This document shows positions 7,507 through 16,334 of a stretch of 50,377 nt of DNA, piece by piece. The position numbers and the translations under genes are program-made. Under the pieces are notes generated by a model, which did no database searches, was not told the DNA's origin, and saw nothing but the letters and a program-made list of their open reading frames with translations. This DNA comes from Brevibacillus fortis. Lineage in GTDB: Bacteria; Bacillota; Bacilli; Brevibacillales; Brevibacillaceae. Position 1 is the stretch's first letter. The number at the start of each line of letters is the position of its first letter. The stretch is from NCBI RefSeq assembly GCF_003013395.1, contig NZ_PXZM01000030.1, forward strand, positions 1 through 50,377. The letters are read 5' to 3'.

Positions 7507-9258
7507 GTGGACAATCTCACGTTATTGCTCATCGAAAGGATGGGCATTCTTTTGACGCTGGCATTTATTTTGACAAGGACACCGTTGTTTCGCCAGCTTT
7601 TAGATCGCGAATTGCACGTAGGGACGTCATTCGCATTTTCCGTCATGTTCGGGTTGTTTGGGATTGCAGGTACATATGCAGGAGTGGTCGTGCAAGGGGA
7701 GAGCTATCTCCCTGCTTTTTGGATTTTTCGTTTGTCGTATGACGAAATAATCGCCAATTCTACTTTGGTAGGGGTCGTTATTGGAGGTTTGCTCGGAGGG
7801 CCTCTCGTTGGCCTGGGGGCAGGTGTCATTGCTGGTCTTCATGTCTTCCAATTGGGGGGATTCGCCGCAGCATCGATGGGCTTGTCGGTCCCGATCACGG
7901 GATTGTTGGCGGGATACGTAGCGCGTTTTTTCTCGCAGGAGCGGGTTATTTCTCCGTCCAAAGCCATGTTTATCGGCATGTTCGCGCCCATTATTCAGAT
8001 GTCACTTTTATTGATCCTGTCAGCTCCGCCCGAGTTGGCGCGAACCATGGTCAACGTGATCGGGATTCCGATGGTACTGACGAACAGTGTTTCGATTGCG
8101 ATCTTTACGACGATGATACGGGTTGCCTTGCAAGAGGCAGAACGTTCGGCTGCCATTGAGGCGGAGCGTTCCTTTACGATAGCGGAAAGAATATTGCCAC
8201 ACCTAAAAAGGGGGCTCACACCGCAGACGGCTCAGTCAGCAGCCCTCGTCTTACAAAAAGAAACGAAGGCAGCAGCCGTTGCAGTAACAGATCGAGAACG
8301 GCTTCTTGCGCATGTAGGAGTGGGGGCAGATCATCATCATCCGGGAGAAGCGCTCAGTAGTGAGCTCGATAAGCGGGCCCTGTATGGCGGTGGAATCGAC
8401 AAGGGATTGACGCGAGAGAGCGTAGGCTGCAAGCGAAAAAATTGTAACCTGCATGCAGCGATTCTCGTGCCGATTAAAGAGGGGGACAGCGTCGTCGGTC
8501 TGATCAAACTCTATTATCGGAGGCCGCAACAAATAGGAAAAGTCCAGGAAGCCCTAGCGAAAGGGCTTGGCAACCTGATCTCCAATCAATTGACACTATC
8601 TCTCACGGAGCAAATGAAAGGTTTAATGAAGGACGCTGAGTTGCGGATGTTGCAGGCGCAGATTCATCCTCACTTTTTGTTCAACACGCTAAATTCAATT
8701 GTGACCTTGATACGAATCGATCCGCAGTTAGCCCGACATATGACCATTCAGCTTGGCGTGTTCATGCGATTCAACCTAAAACTCACGGCGAGTCCGCTTG
8801 TCACCGTGAGACAGGAGTTGGATCACCTGCATGCTTATTTGGAAATTATCAAAATCAGATTTTCCGAGCAATTCGCCGTTCGCACGATCATTGATGCGGG
8901 GGTAGAGGAAGTCCTTATTCCTCCTGGTACGTTGCAGCCGTTATTTGAGAATTGCATTCAGCATGGTGTTCGCGACATCACGAACGGCGGTGAGATCATC
9001 CTCCATGTGAAACGGCAGGATGTGCACGTTGCTTTTCAAATCGAAGATAATGGCGAAGGCTTTCCTGACAACTTGCTGCCAGTTCTGGGAAAGGTGCCAT
9101 TGGAGAGTAAGGAGGGTAACGGAATTGGCATCCATAATGTCAACCAACGTCTGATCAGCTTGTGCGGACAGGATGCCCAACTTCATTTTGCCAATAAACG
9201 AGAAGGTGGCAGTACGATTACCTTTACCATTCCGATTACAAAAGAGGTGAGTGCCTGA
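7507..9258 (+). CDS. lytS: sensor histidine kinase, LytS family
   Basis: A 583-residue membrane kinase. The N-terminal 170 or so residues form the 5TMR-LYT sensor domain (several hydrophobic segments with Gly-rich GGLLGGPLVGLGAG), a GAF-like region follows, and then the HisKA_5 motif with QIHPHFLFNTLNSI, whose first HPH histidine region is phosphorylated in this family. The ATPase part shows NCIQHG and DNGEGF. GTG 7507 is preceded by AAGGGAGG, so the frame's earlier TTG at 7456 is rejected. LytS/BtsS kinases sense extracellular pyruvate or membrane state; B. subtilis LytST responds to pyruvate (family knowledge). The adjoining monocarboxylate symporters suggest a similar input here. Confidence 0.9.
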   Translation: MDNLTLLLIERMGILLTLAFILTRTPLFRQLLDRELHVGTSFAFSVMFGLFGIAGTYAGVVVQGESYLPAFWIFRLSYDEIIANSTLVGVVIGGLLGGPLVGLGAGVIAGLHVFQLGGFAAASMGLSVPITGLLAGYVARFFSQERVISPSKAMFIGMFAPIIQMSLLLILSAPPELARTMVNVIGIPMVLTNSVSIAIFTTMIRVALQEAERSAAIEAERSFTIAERILPHLKRGLTPQTAQSAALVLQKETKAAAVAVTDRERLLAHVGVGADHHHPGEALSSELDKRALYGGGIDKGLTRESVGCKRKNCNLHAAILVPIKEGDSVVGLIKLYYRRPQQIGKVQEALAKGLGNLISNQLTLSLTEQMKGLMKDAELRMLQAQIHPHFLFNTLNSIVTLIRIDPQLARHMTIQLGVFMRFNLKLTASPLVTVRQELDHLHAYLEIIKIRFSEQFAVRTIIDAGVEEVLIPPGTLQPLFENCIQHGVRDITNGGEIILHVKRQDVHVAFQIEDNGEGFPDNLLPVLGKVPLESKEGNGIGIHNVNQRLISLCGQDAQLHFANKREGGSTITFTIPITKEVSA

Positions 9259-9986
9259 TGCCAATACGCGTCATGATTGCAGAAGACGAGCGACTAGCAC
9301 GCGAAGAGCTGAGCTATTTACTGCTACAAGAAGGAGACGTAGAACTGCTGCCGTATGCCACCAACGGGCGAGAGCTGTTGGAAATGGTCGATGTGCACGA
9401 ACCGGATGTCGTCTTCCTGGATATGAAAATGCCTGAGCTGGAAGGGGCGCAGGCAGCAAGAATGCTCGCATCACGCAAGCAGCATCCCCTCATCGTTTTT
9501 TGTACCGCGTATGAGGAATTTGCCATCGATGCGTTTAAGCTGTACGCCGTCGATTATTTGCTGAAGCCTACGGAGCCCAAGCGGCTGGTAGAAACGATGC
9601 AACGGATACGAGAGCGTCTGGTCAAGCCCAAAGTAGAGCCTGTCCAGACAAAACGAACCAAGCTGTTGGTAGAAGACAATAGCAGATTAGTGGTGATTGA
9701 TCCAGCGACCATTGTCTATGCGGTACGAGAAGAGCGATATGTGCAAATCGTCACCCAAACGGCTACCTACTCGACGCGGATGACCCTGACACAACTGGCG
9801 GAAAAGCTTTTTGCATACGACTTTTTCCGTACCCATAAAAGCTATCTGGTTAATCTTCAATACGTAAGCGAGCTCGAACCTTGGTTCAACGGTGCCTACA
9901 ATTTGATTTTGAAGGGAGACGGAAGACCGCACATTCCCGTATCTCGGACCTCCGCTAAGGATTTACTCAAACGTCTTGAGGAGTAA
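9258..9986 (+). CDS. lytT: response regulator, LytT family (LytTR DNA-binding)
   Basis: A 242-residue regulator with an N-terminal receiver domain (acidic EDE at 9-11, phospho-acceptor Asp55 in FLDMKMPE, switch Thr in FCTAYEEF, Lys in LKPTEP) and a C-terminal LytTR domain (about 135-240) with the typical RTHKSYLVNL motif. The start overlaps the lytS stop by one base (TGATG), so kinase and regulator are co-translated. The downstream DUF485/symporter operon begins 150 bases further on and is its most likely target by position; I could not identify a clear LytTR box there. Confidence 0.92.
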   Translation: MPIRVMIAEDERLAREELSYLLLQEGDVELLPYATNGRELLEMVDVHEPDVVFLDMKMPELEGAQAARMLASRKQHPLIVFCTAYEEFAIDAFKLYAVDYLLKPTEPKRLVETMQRIRERLVKPKVEPVQTKRTKLLVEDNSRLVVIDPATIVYAVREERYVQIVTQTATYSTRMTLTQLAEKLFAYDFFRTHKSYLVNLQYVSELEPWFNGAYNLILKGDGRPHIPVSRTSAKDLLKRLEE

Positions 9987-10088
9987 GCTTGGTGATCAAT
10001 CGTTTGCAGATCGTGGTGAAAAATCTGCCACTGACACACTCTCCCCGACATCTTACGCAGAAAAATACACGGATAGAAAAGGATTCTC

Positions 10089-10110
10089 TACAATGTAGGA
10101 AGCGCTTACA
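10089..10110 (+). promoter_or_regulatory. -10 element with overlapping cre-like site (CcpA)
   Basis: TACAAT at 10089-10094 is followed at 10097-10110 by AGGAAGCGCTTACA, which agrees with the palindromic cre model TGAAAGCGCTTTCA at 11 of 14 positions, including the core AAGCGCTT. No good -35 lies 17 bases upstream, suggesting that an activator such as LytT is needed. A cre at the transcription start would give CcpA repression when preferred sugars are present. Confidence 0.6.
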
Positions 10111-10136
10111 TTTCTGTTGATGAGGGGGAGGTTCCC

Positions 10137-10484
10137 ATGGGCAAATCCGCTTCGGCAAAAAAAGCCGAGGATCAGAAGAAGAATACTGTTGATTATGCAG
10201 CAGTGATTCAGTCAGCCACTTTCAAAGAGCTCTTGAGAAGAAAAAAAGCGTTTATTTTGCCATCTTCTATTTTTTTCTTCGTATTTTACTTTACCCTTCC
10301 GATTTTAACCTCCTACTTCACCGTACTGAATCAACCAGCGTTTGGAGCCATTTCGTGGGCGTGGGTATTCGCCTTTGCTCAGTTCGTCATGACGTGGGGT
10401 CTCTGTATCCTGTACACCAAGCGGGCAGAACAGTTTGATCAACTTGTTGAGAAAATCAAACAAGAGGCAGGTGGAAGGAGCTAA
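10137..10484 (+). CDS. DUF485 family membrane protein, symporter partner (YwcB-like)
   Basis: A 115-residue protein with two transmembrane helices (about 40-62 and 72-95) and a charged N-terminus. DUF485 proteins are nearly always encoded directly before an acetate/pyruvate-type sodium:solute symporter (YjcH-ActP in Escherichia coli, YwcB-YwcA in Bacillus), as here. RBS GAGGGGGAGG precedes the ATG. It overlaps the symporter start by one base (TAATG). The role is thought to be in assembly or activity of the symporter, but this is not proven. Confidence 0.85.
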   Translation: MGKSASAKKAEDQKKNTVDYAAVIQSATFKELLRRKKAFILPSSIFFFVFYFTLPILTSYFTVLNQPAFGAISWAWVFAFAQFVMTWGLCILYTKRAEQFDQLVEKIKQEAGGRS

Positions 10485-12010
10485 TGAACGTAACTGCATT
10501 TTTACTCTTTCTCGGCATTGTATTGTTAACACTTGTCATTACCTTCTACGCTTCCAAAAAGACGAACACGACCAGTGAGTTTTATACCGCTGGAGGAGGC
10601 TTGACGGGTTGGCAAAACGGCCTCGCGATTGCGGGAGATTACATGTCGGCTGCTTCCTTCCTTGGAATTGCTGGGATGATAGCGCTGAGTGGGTTTGATG
10701 GCTTCTTCTACAGTATCGGCTTTCTTGTCGCGTATCTCGTTGTGCTTTACTTGGTAGCAGAACCTTTGCGTAATTTAGGAAAATACACGATGGCTGATAT
10801 GATAGCCGCACGTTTTGACAATAAAAAAGTTCGTGGTGTCGCCGCTCTCAATTCGATTGCCATCTCGATTTTTTACATGATCGCGCAATTGGTCGGAGCA
10901 GGGGCCTTGATCAAGCTGCTTTTGGGTCTGGATTATACGACTTCTGTCTTGATCGTAGGCGCATTGATGACGATCTACGTCGTTTTCGGCGGAATGACGG
11001 CAACCTCGTGGGTGCAGATTGTGAAAGCGGTCTTGCTGATGGTCGGTACATTCATCATCTCGATGATGGTTTTTGCCAAATTCGATTTTAATCTCTTGAA
11101 AATGTTCGAGCAAATGAAGACGGTGACACCATTGGGAGAGCAGTTCCTCAATCCTGGCAACAAGTTTAAAGTGGGGCTCGATACCATTTCGCTGAATCTC
11201 GCGCTTGTCCTCGGAACTGCTGGATTGCCGCATATTTTGATTCGCTTCTTCACCGTCAAAGATGCAACGACTGCTCGCAAATCGGTTGTGTACGCGACGT
11301 GGATCATTGGTGCCTTCTATGTCATGACGATCTTTCTCGGCTTCGGGGCGGCAGCGTTTGTAGGAGCGGGGAAAATGGACCCTGCGGGCAACATGGGAGC
11401 TCCACTATTAGCGCAAGCACTAGGTGGTAACTTCCTGTTCGCCTTTGTATCTGCGGTTGCCTTCGCTACCATTCTCGCGGTAGTGGCTGGGCTGGTGCTG
11501 ACTGCTGCTTCTGCTTTCGCGCACGACTTTTACGGACACGTATTACGACAAGGAAAAGCAACAGAAAAAGAGCAAATGAAAATGGCTAAATGGGCGTCTG
11601 TCGGTGTCTCGATTGTCTCCATCTTGCTCGCCTTGTTTGCGCAAAATCTGAACGTAGCCTTCCTTGTTGCGCTGGCTTTTGCAGTAGCGGCGAGTGCAAA
11701 TCTTCCTGTGATTTTGTTCACGATCTTCTGGAAAAGGTTCAATACGGCAGGAGCAATCAGCGGGATGCTCGTCGGTTTGTTCAGCTCTCTCATTCTAGTT
11801 GCGTTGAGTCCGAACGTTTGGAATCCTGTAGCTGGAAAAGCCATTTTGGTCGGCGAAGCGCTGTTTCCGTTGCCGAATCCGGGCATTGTCTCGATCCCGT
11901 TAGGTTTTTTGGCAGCATGGATCGGAACCATGTTGTCCAGCTCCCGTGACGATAAGAAGTACGATGAAATTTTGGTGAAAGCGAATACAGGAATGAAAGA
12001 TTCAGCGTAG
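10484..12010 (+). CDS. sodium:monocarboxylate symporter, ActP/YwcA type (first copy)
   Basis: A 508-residue sodium:solute symporter with about 13 membrane segments. Family marks are the N-terminal FYTAGGGLTGWQNGLAIAGD motif, then SAASFLGIAG, the QLVGAGALI helix, and the GTAGLPHILIRFFTVKD sodium-site region. ActP-type carriers import acetate, pyruvate or related short monocarboxylates. It is co-translated with the DUF485 protein and followed by a weak terminator and then a second, closely similar symporter. Linked LytST and the cre-like site fit carbon overflow metabolites as substrates (inference). Confidence 0.88.
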   Translation: MNVTAFLLFLGIVLLTLVITFYASKKTNTTSEFYTAGGGLTGWQNGLAIAGDYMSAASFLGIAGMIALSGFDGFFYSIGFLVAYLVVLYLVAEPLRNLGKYTMADMIAARFDNKKVRGVAALNSIAISIFYMIAQLVGAGALIKLLLGLDYTTSVLIVGALMTIYVVFGGMTATSWVQIVKAVLLMVGTFIISMMVFAKFDFNLLKMFEQMKTVTPLGEQFLNPGNKFKVGLDTISLNLALVLGTAGLPHILIRFFTVKDATTARKSVVYATWIIGAFYVMTIFLGFGAAAFVGAGKMDPAGNMGAPLLAQALGGNFLFAFVSAVAFATILAVVAGLVLTAASAFAHDFYGHVLRQGKATEKEQMKMAKWASVGVSIVSILLALFAQNLNVAFLVALAFAVAASANLPVILFTIFWKRFNTAGAISGMLVGLFSSLILVALSPNVWNPVAGKAILVGEALFPLPNPGIVSIPLGFLAAWIGTMLSSSRDDKKYDEILVKANTGMKDSA

Positions 12011-12047
12011 AAACAGTAAACGTAGGAAGCTCATGCCACGAAGAGAA

Positions 12048-12076
12048 GGCTAGGGTTAACCCCTGGTCTTTTTTCA
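12048..12076 (+). terminator. probable weak terminator between the two symporters
   Basis: GGCTAGGG pairs with CCC(C)TGGTC through a stem with one bulge and a TTAA loop, followed by six T. The imperfect stem suggests partial readthrough into the second symporter. Confidence 0.55.
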
Positions 12077-12104
12077 TTTTTACAAGATGGGAGAAGTATT
12101 GTCC

Positions 12105-13661
12105 ATGACGACGATCATCTTTTTCCTTGCTGTCATTATCGGAACGATGGCCATCACTTATTCGGCTGCCAAACAGACAGGAACGACGAAAGACTTCTAT
12201 GCAGCAGGAAATCGCTTGAATGGATTACAAAATGGCATTGCCATTGCAGGCGATTACATGAGTGCTGCCTCGTTTTTGGGGATTGCGGGAACCATTGCAA
12301 TGTACGGCTTTGACGGGTTCGTGTATGCGATAGGATTTTTTGTCTCTTATCTGATTATTTTGTTTTTAGTTGCGGAGCCGTTGCATAATTTGGGGCGCTA
12401 TACGTTGGCAGACGCGATTGCCGTCCGATTTGACAGCCTTTGGCTACGTGGCGTTGTAGCCTGTACGACACTATTAATTACGATTTTTTACATGCTGGCG
12501 CAATTAGTTGGGGCAGGTGCCCTCATTCATTATTTATTGGGAGTCCGTTACGATACGGCTGTCCTGATTGTCGGGAGCCTGATGACATTTTACGTCGTGT
12601 TCGGCGGGATGGTGGCGACCTCCTGGGTTCAGATTATTAAAGCGATATTGCTCCTAACAGGGACGTTGATCCTCAGTCTGATCGTTTTTGCCCGTTTTGA
12701 TTGGAGCTTATCCGAAATGTTTTCACATGTGAGTACGATTACACCTCTTCAGGAACAGTTCTTACAGCCGGGAAATCAACTTCATGATCCGCTGGAAACG
12801 ATCTCACTGCATTTGGCTTTGATTCTCGGTACCGCCGGGCTCCCACATATTATCTCCCGGTTATTCACAGTCAAGGACGCCAAGACGACTCGAAATTCGA
12901 TATACACCGCTACCTGGGTCATCGGCGCCTTTTATTTGATGACGATCTTCCTCGGATTTGGGGCGAGCACGTTTGTAGGCTACGAGGCGTTGAAGAATGT
13001 GGGATTCGGGGGTAATCTGACGGTCACGCTCTTGGCAGATGCTCTCGGCGGAGAGTTTTTGATGGCGTATATTGCTGCTGTGGCCTTTGCGACGATATTG
13101 GCAGTAGTGACAGGACTCGTGCTCTCCGCCTCTTCTGCGTTCGCGCATGATGTTTACAGTCATCTGATCAGACGAGGGTTGGCTTCGGAAAAAGAACAGG
13201 TCACCATGGCAAAGCTTTCGTCAGTAGCGGTGGGCGTGATCTCCATTTGGCTGGCTATCGGTGCAGAAAAAATGAACGTGGCGATTCTCGTTGCGCTGAC
13301 GTTTGCGGTAGCAGCCTCATCCAATTTGCCACTTCTGTTGTTTACGTTGTATTGGAAGCGGTTTACCGTACGCGGAGCGATTTGTGGAGTCCTGACAGGT
13401 TTAACTGCATCAGTGGTACTGGTCATTTTGGGGCCGACTGTTATGAGTCCACTGACCGGACTTATTCGTGCGGAGCCACTATTTCCACTGACGAATCCTG
13501 GATTGGTCTCCATACCACTCGGCTTTTTAGGGGCTGTGCTCGGAACACTGCTGGATCGACCTGATCCTGATGCCGAGATGAAGTATCAACGCGTACTGTT
13601 TCAGGCGTTGACGGGAATTCGAGTTCCACCTGGCAAGAAAACGGAACAAGAATCTGCATAA
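12105..13661 (+). CDS. sodium:monocarboxylate symporter, ActP/YwcA type (second copy)
   Basis: A 518-residue paralogue of the preceding symporter, aligning along its whole length with the same landmarks (FYAAGNRLNGLQNGIAIAGD, SAASFLGIAGTI, QLVGAGALI, GTAGLPHIISRLFTVKD). The start is set at ATG 12105, since GGGAGAAG lies 8 bases before it; the in-frame ATG at 12087 overlaps that site. It lacks a DUF485 partner of its own and could share the one upstream. The pair probably arose by tandem duplication and then diverged in substrate preference or affinity (inference). Confidence 0.88.
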   Translation: MTTIIFFLAVIIGTMAITYSAAKQTGTTKDFYAAGNRLNGLQNGIAIAGDYMSAASFLGIAGTIAMYGFDGFVYAIGFFVSYLIILFLVAEPLHNLGRYTLADAIAVRFDSLWLRGVVACTTLLITIFYMLAQLVGAGALIHYLLGVRYDTAVLIVGSLMTFYVVFGGMVATSWVQIIKAILLLTGTLILSLIVFARFDWSLSEMFSHVSTITPLQEQFLQPGNQLHDPLETISLHLALILGTAGLPHIISRLFTVKDAKTTRNSIYTATWVIGAFYLMTIFLGFGASTFVGYEALKNVGFGGNLTVTLLADALGGEFLMAYIAAVAFATILAVVTGLVLSASSAFAHDVYSHLIRRGLASEKEQVTMAKLSSVAVGVISIWLAIGAEKMNVAILVALTFAVAASSNLPLLLFTLYWKRFTVRGAICGVLTGLTASVVLVILGPTVMSPLTGLIRAEPLFPLTNPGLVSIPLGFLGAVLGTLLDRPDPDAEMKYQRVLFQALTGIRVPPGKKTEQESA

Positions 13662-13708
13662 AGCCCCTTCACCTGCCCCACTCTAAGAGGAGAAGGAGGA
13701 GGGGGCAA

Positions 13709-14020
13709 TTGGGTACGACCAAAGAGACTGACGCTTTATCACATGACCAGCCGGATGTCTATGAGCGTGCAAGGCTGGCACTGGATGATCTGATTGGAGA
13801 GCTATGTGAGGCACTGGAAGAGGAAGATACCGAATCCTATAAGCGAAAAGGCTATGAGATGATCGGGAGCTACTTTCGAGAGCCGACCAATACCGGGGAA
13901 TTAATGTTGATCTATGCAGCGGTACTTGCCGATATCCTCTATAAGCTGGAGTTGACGCAGCAAGGGGAGAATGTGGCCATGGTTCGCGATCAGTACAGTA
14001 TGATGAAAAAAGACGATTGA
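13709..14020 (+). CDS. hypothetical acidic helical protein
   Basis: A 103-residue soluble protein I do not recognise, rich in Glu and Asp (ELCEALEEEDTES near residues 30-42) and predicted by eye to be mostly helical. It begins at TTG 13709 behind a strong AGGAGGAGGGGG site and lies 47 bases after the second symporter with no terminator between, so it is likely the last gene of that operon. It ends at a clear terminator. Confidence 0.65.
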   Translation: MGTTKETDALSHDQPDVYERARLALDDLIGELCEALEEEDTESYKRKGYEMIGSYFREPTNTGELMLIYAAVLADILYKLELTQQGENVAMVRDQYSMMKKDD

Positions 14021-14024
14021 GTGG

Positions 14025-14048
14025 CGGCCCTTTTGAGGGTCGTTTTTT
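14025..14048 (+). terminator. terminator after the symporter operon
   Basis: CGGCCCT pairs with AGGGTCG (one G-T pair) around a 4-base loop, followed by six T. Confidence 0.8.
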
Positions 14049-14129
14049 GATTGGCACGATCGAGCCCTGCATGTTTCATTAGGCAACCATTCATACTACG
14101 AGTAAACGACATCAAAATGGGTGATAGGA

Positions 14130-14987
14130 ATGGAAAAGGTCGGGCTCGTTTTGCAGGGAGGGGGTAGCCGTGGAATTTATACCGCTGGCGTTTTAGATTA
14201 CTTCATGGAGCAGGAGCTATACATTCCGTATGTGATTGCCGTGTCAGCAGGTGCGTGTAATGGGGCGGCATACTTGGCGAGGCAGCGCGGATTGGGCAAG
14301 ATTTATCATACGAAATACATCCGGGACCCCCGATACTTTCACTGTAAAAATTTGATCACGAAGCGCTCGCTGTTTGGCATGGATTTTATTTTCAATGAGA
14401 TGCCTTACAAGCTGGAACCGTTCGCCATTGATCGGTTTCGTGAAGCGAAGGAACAGTTTCTCGTCGTCACAACGGATTGCGTGACAGGGGAAGCCGTTTA
14501 CTTTACGAAAGACGACTGTGCGGATATTTTCCAAGTGATTCGGGCTTCATGCAGTCTTCCGTTTTTATCCCCCAAGGTTACGATTAATGGGCGCAAGCTA
14601 TGGGACGGGGGCATCGTGCATCCGATACCCTTCCTAAAGTCCATGCTTGATGGCAATCAAAAACATATTATTGTGCTTACGTCTTCTTGTCCGACAGGGG
14701 ACTGGATGCGCAAGCTTTCGTGTGTCGAGCGTCTTTTTTCGAGAAGTACGCGCTTGTGCCAAGCATTCATTCGTCATTTTCGTATCTATTACGAGGCTAT
14801 CGAGCAGGTCAAAGAGATGCAGAAGGATGGGAGGGCGTTTGTCATCGCACCTTCAGATGGTATCTTTATACGAGGTTTTGAACGTCAAGAGGAAAAGCTG
14901 GAGCATTATTACAGACAAGGCTACTACGATGCACGTACCCAATTTTCTGGGCTTAGTGCTTGGCTTGGTCTCGGCAGGAACGAGTGA
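14130..14987 (+). CDS. patatin-like phospholipase (YjjU/RssA-like)
   Basis: A 285-residue serine hydrolase of the patatin fold. It has the oxyanion-hole loop QGGGSRG (residues 9-15), the nucleophile elbow AVSAGA (about 41-46, with Ala where the usual G-x-S-x-G begins with Gly), and the catalytic Asp in the DGG of KLWDGGIVHPIP. Such enzymes deacylate phospholipids; the physiological substrate is unknown. ATG 14130 is preferred to GTG 14121, as the latter leaves no room for a ribosome site. No signal peptide, so cytoplasmic. Confidence 0.88.
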   Translation: MEKVGLVLQGGGSRGIYTAGVLDYFMEQELYIPYVIAVSAGACNGAAYLARQRGLGKIYHTKYIRDPRYFHCKNLITKRSLFGMDFIFNEMPYKLEPFAIDRFREAKEQFLVVTTDCVTGEAVYFTKDDCADIFQVIRASCSLPFLSPKVTINGRKLWDGGIVHPIPFLKSMLDGNQKHIIVLTSSCPTGDWMRKLSCVERLFSRSTRLCQAFIRHFRIYYEAIEQVKEMQKDGRAFVIAPSDGIFIRGFERQEEKLEHYYRQGYYDARTQFSGLSAWLGLGRNE

Positions 14988-15108
14988 AAAATGGAGAGGC
15001 ATCTGGTACCACGGATGTTTTTTCGGCAAAATCACACGAAACAGGTTTTTCCCATGCGAAGATAGGGAAGAAGCATCAGGGGAGGATGGAATCAGGAGGA
15101 AAGACCCC

Positions 15109-16170
15109 ATGAAATATGTGAATGTAGAACTAGTTGAGCCAGGGGACGTTTTGGCTCGAAGTATTTATACAAGCGAGGGCTTGACGCTCTTGCATGCAGG
15201 TGTTCAGCTGACTGTCGGAATGATTAATAAATTGCGTCGGTTTGGCGTCACGATGCTAAGCATCAAGGACCCGTTACTCGATGAAGTGAAAGAGCAGGAG
15301 GTCGTCACGGAGACCACTCGGAAGGACGCGATCCGCAATCTGTCACAAGCGATTTCGTGTGTGCAGTCTGGTAAAAATTTTGATGTTCGCGGCATTCAAA
15401 AATCAGTGGGAAGTATCATCGACGAAACCTTGAGAAATCGCCGCGTGCTCTTGAATCTGGGAGAAATTCGCACGACCGATAACGCGATGTACATTCATTC
15501 CTTGAATGTGTGTATGATGGCGACAGTAATGGGAGTAGGACTAGGCTATAACACCGCTCAATTAAAAGAGCTCGCCATCGGAGCGCTCTTGCATGACGTT
15601 GGAAAGCTGTCTGTCGATAAGGAAGCTCCTGCCTACAAAAAGAACAGCAAAACCAATCATCATACGTGGCTAGGCTTTGATCTGTTGCGAAAAAAACATG
15701 AGATGAGTATTGTTTCCGCACACATCCCTTTGCAGCATCATGAATGGGTGGATGGAAGTGGGCAGCCAAGAGGCCTGACTGGCGATGAGATTCATGATTT
15801 CGCCAAGATTGTTGCGATTTGTAACTACTACGATAATCTCATTTCTCCTTTTTCAGCGGAAGAAGAGCCGTTGCCGGCGTATGAGGCTTGCGAAAAAGTC
15901 ATGGGACTTGCGGAGAAACGCTTTGATCATAAAATGGTGATTCACTTTTTACGCTCGATTGCCATGTACCCGACAGGAACCTCGCTGAAGCTATCGACAG
16001 GAGAAATCGGTGTGATCATTGACCAAAATAGAGGCTTGCCTTCGCGCCCGGTAGTTCGGGTCATTCGAAGAGACCAGCAGACGAATCGTCGGATGGTGGA
16101 TGATCATGAGATCACGGACATTGATTTGAGTGAAAAGCCTACTATTTTTATTACAGCTGTCATGGAGTAG
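15109..16170 (+). CDS. HD-GYP-type domain protein with altered motif residues
   Basis: A 353-residue cytoplasmic protein. The N-terminal 110 residues are a DUF3391-like region; the rest is an HD-GYP domain with LLHDVGK (HD near 162-163), a following HTWLG histidine and HHE near 210. Two departures from the usual pattern can be read directly: the signature reads GSGQP, not GYP, and the later metal-binding motif reads CNYYDNL with Asn in place of the common Asp of ADxYDAL. Intact HD-GYP proteins hydrolyse cyclic di-GMP; these changes may weaken or retarget that. The start at ATG 15109 follows AGGAGGA by 8 bases; the long open frame upstream overlaps the patatin gene. Confidence 0.85.
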   Translation: MKYVNVELVEPGDVLARSIYTSEGLTLLHAGVQLTVGMINKLRRFGVTMLSIKDPLLDEVKEQEVVTETTRKDAIRNLSQAISCVQSGKNFDVRGIQKSVGSIIDETLRNRRVLLNLGEIRTTDNAMYIHSLNVCMMATVMGVGLGYNTAQLKELAIGALLHDVGKLSVDKEAPAYKKNSKTNHHTWLGFDLLRKKHEMSIVSAHIPLQHHEWVDGSGQPRGLTGDEIHDFAKIVAICNYYDNLISPFSAEEEPLPAYEACEKVMGLAEKRFDHKMVIHFLRSIAMYPTGTSLKLSTGEIGVIIDQNRGLPSRPVVRVIRRDQQTNRRMVDDHEITDIDLSEKPTIFITAVME

Positions 16171-16190
16171 GGCATTGGAAGAATAGGACT

Positions 16191-16263
16191 CCCTATCAGG
16201 GAATATCCCTACCAAGATCAGGGAAAACCCCTACATACACTTAAGTACCCACAGGACTACAAT
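16191..16263 (+). promoter_or_regulatory. activator-type promoter with phased AGGG-N5-CCCT boxes
   Basis: Two near-identical 18-base boxes, 16195-16212 and 16217-16234 (16 of 18 identical), each contain AGGG-N5-CCCT and are 22 bases apart, two turns of the helix. TACAAT at 16258-16263 is a good -10, but the -35 position has only ATACAC. The boxes would be centred near -44 and -66. The half-site pattern resembles NreC/NarL-type response-regulator sites (TAGGG-N4-CCCTA). Confidence 0.6.
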
Positions 16264-16334
16264 GGACTCAAGGCAGATGGATACATACAGTTACACCACA
16301 TTTGCCAGATGAAAAAGAGGAAGGACGTGTCATT

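Noticed and set aside
9987..10088. LytTR binding repeats before the DUF485 gene
   Set aside because: Short inverted pieces (GCAGAT/ATCTGC) are visible, but no pair of repeats matches a known LytTR consensus well enough to list.
14647..15108. N-terminal extension of the HD-GYP gene by 154 codons
   Set aside because: It overlaps the patatin gene in another frame and lacks a start with a ribosome site; the strong site at 15094 fixes the start at 15109.
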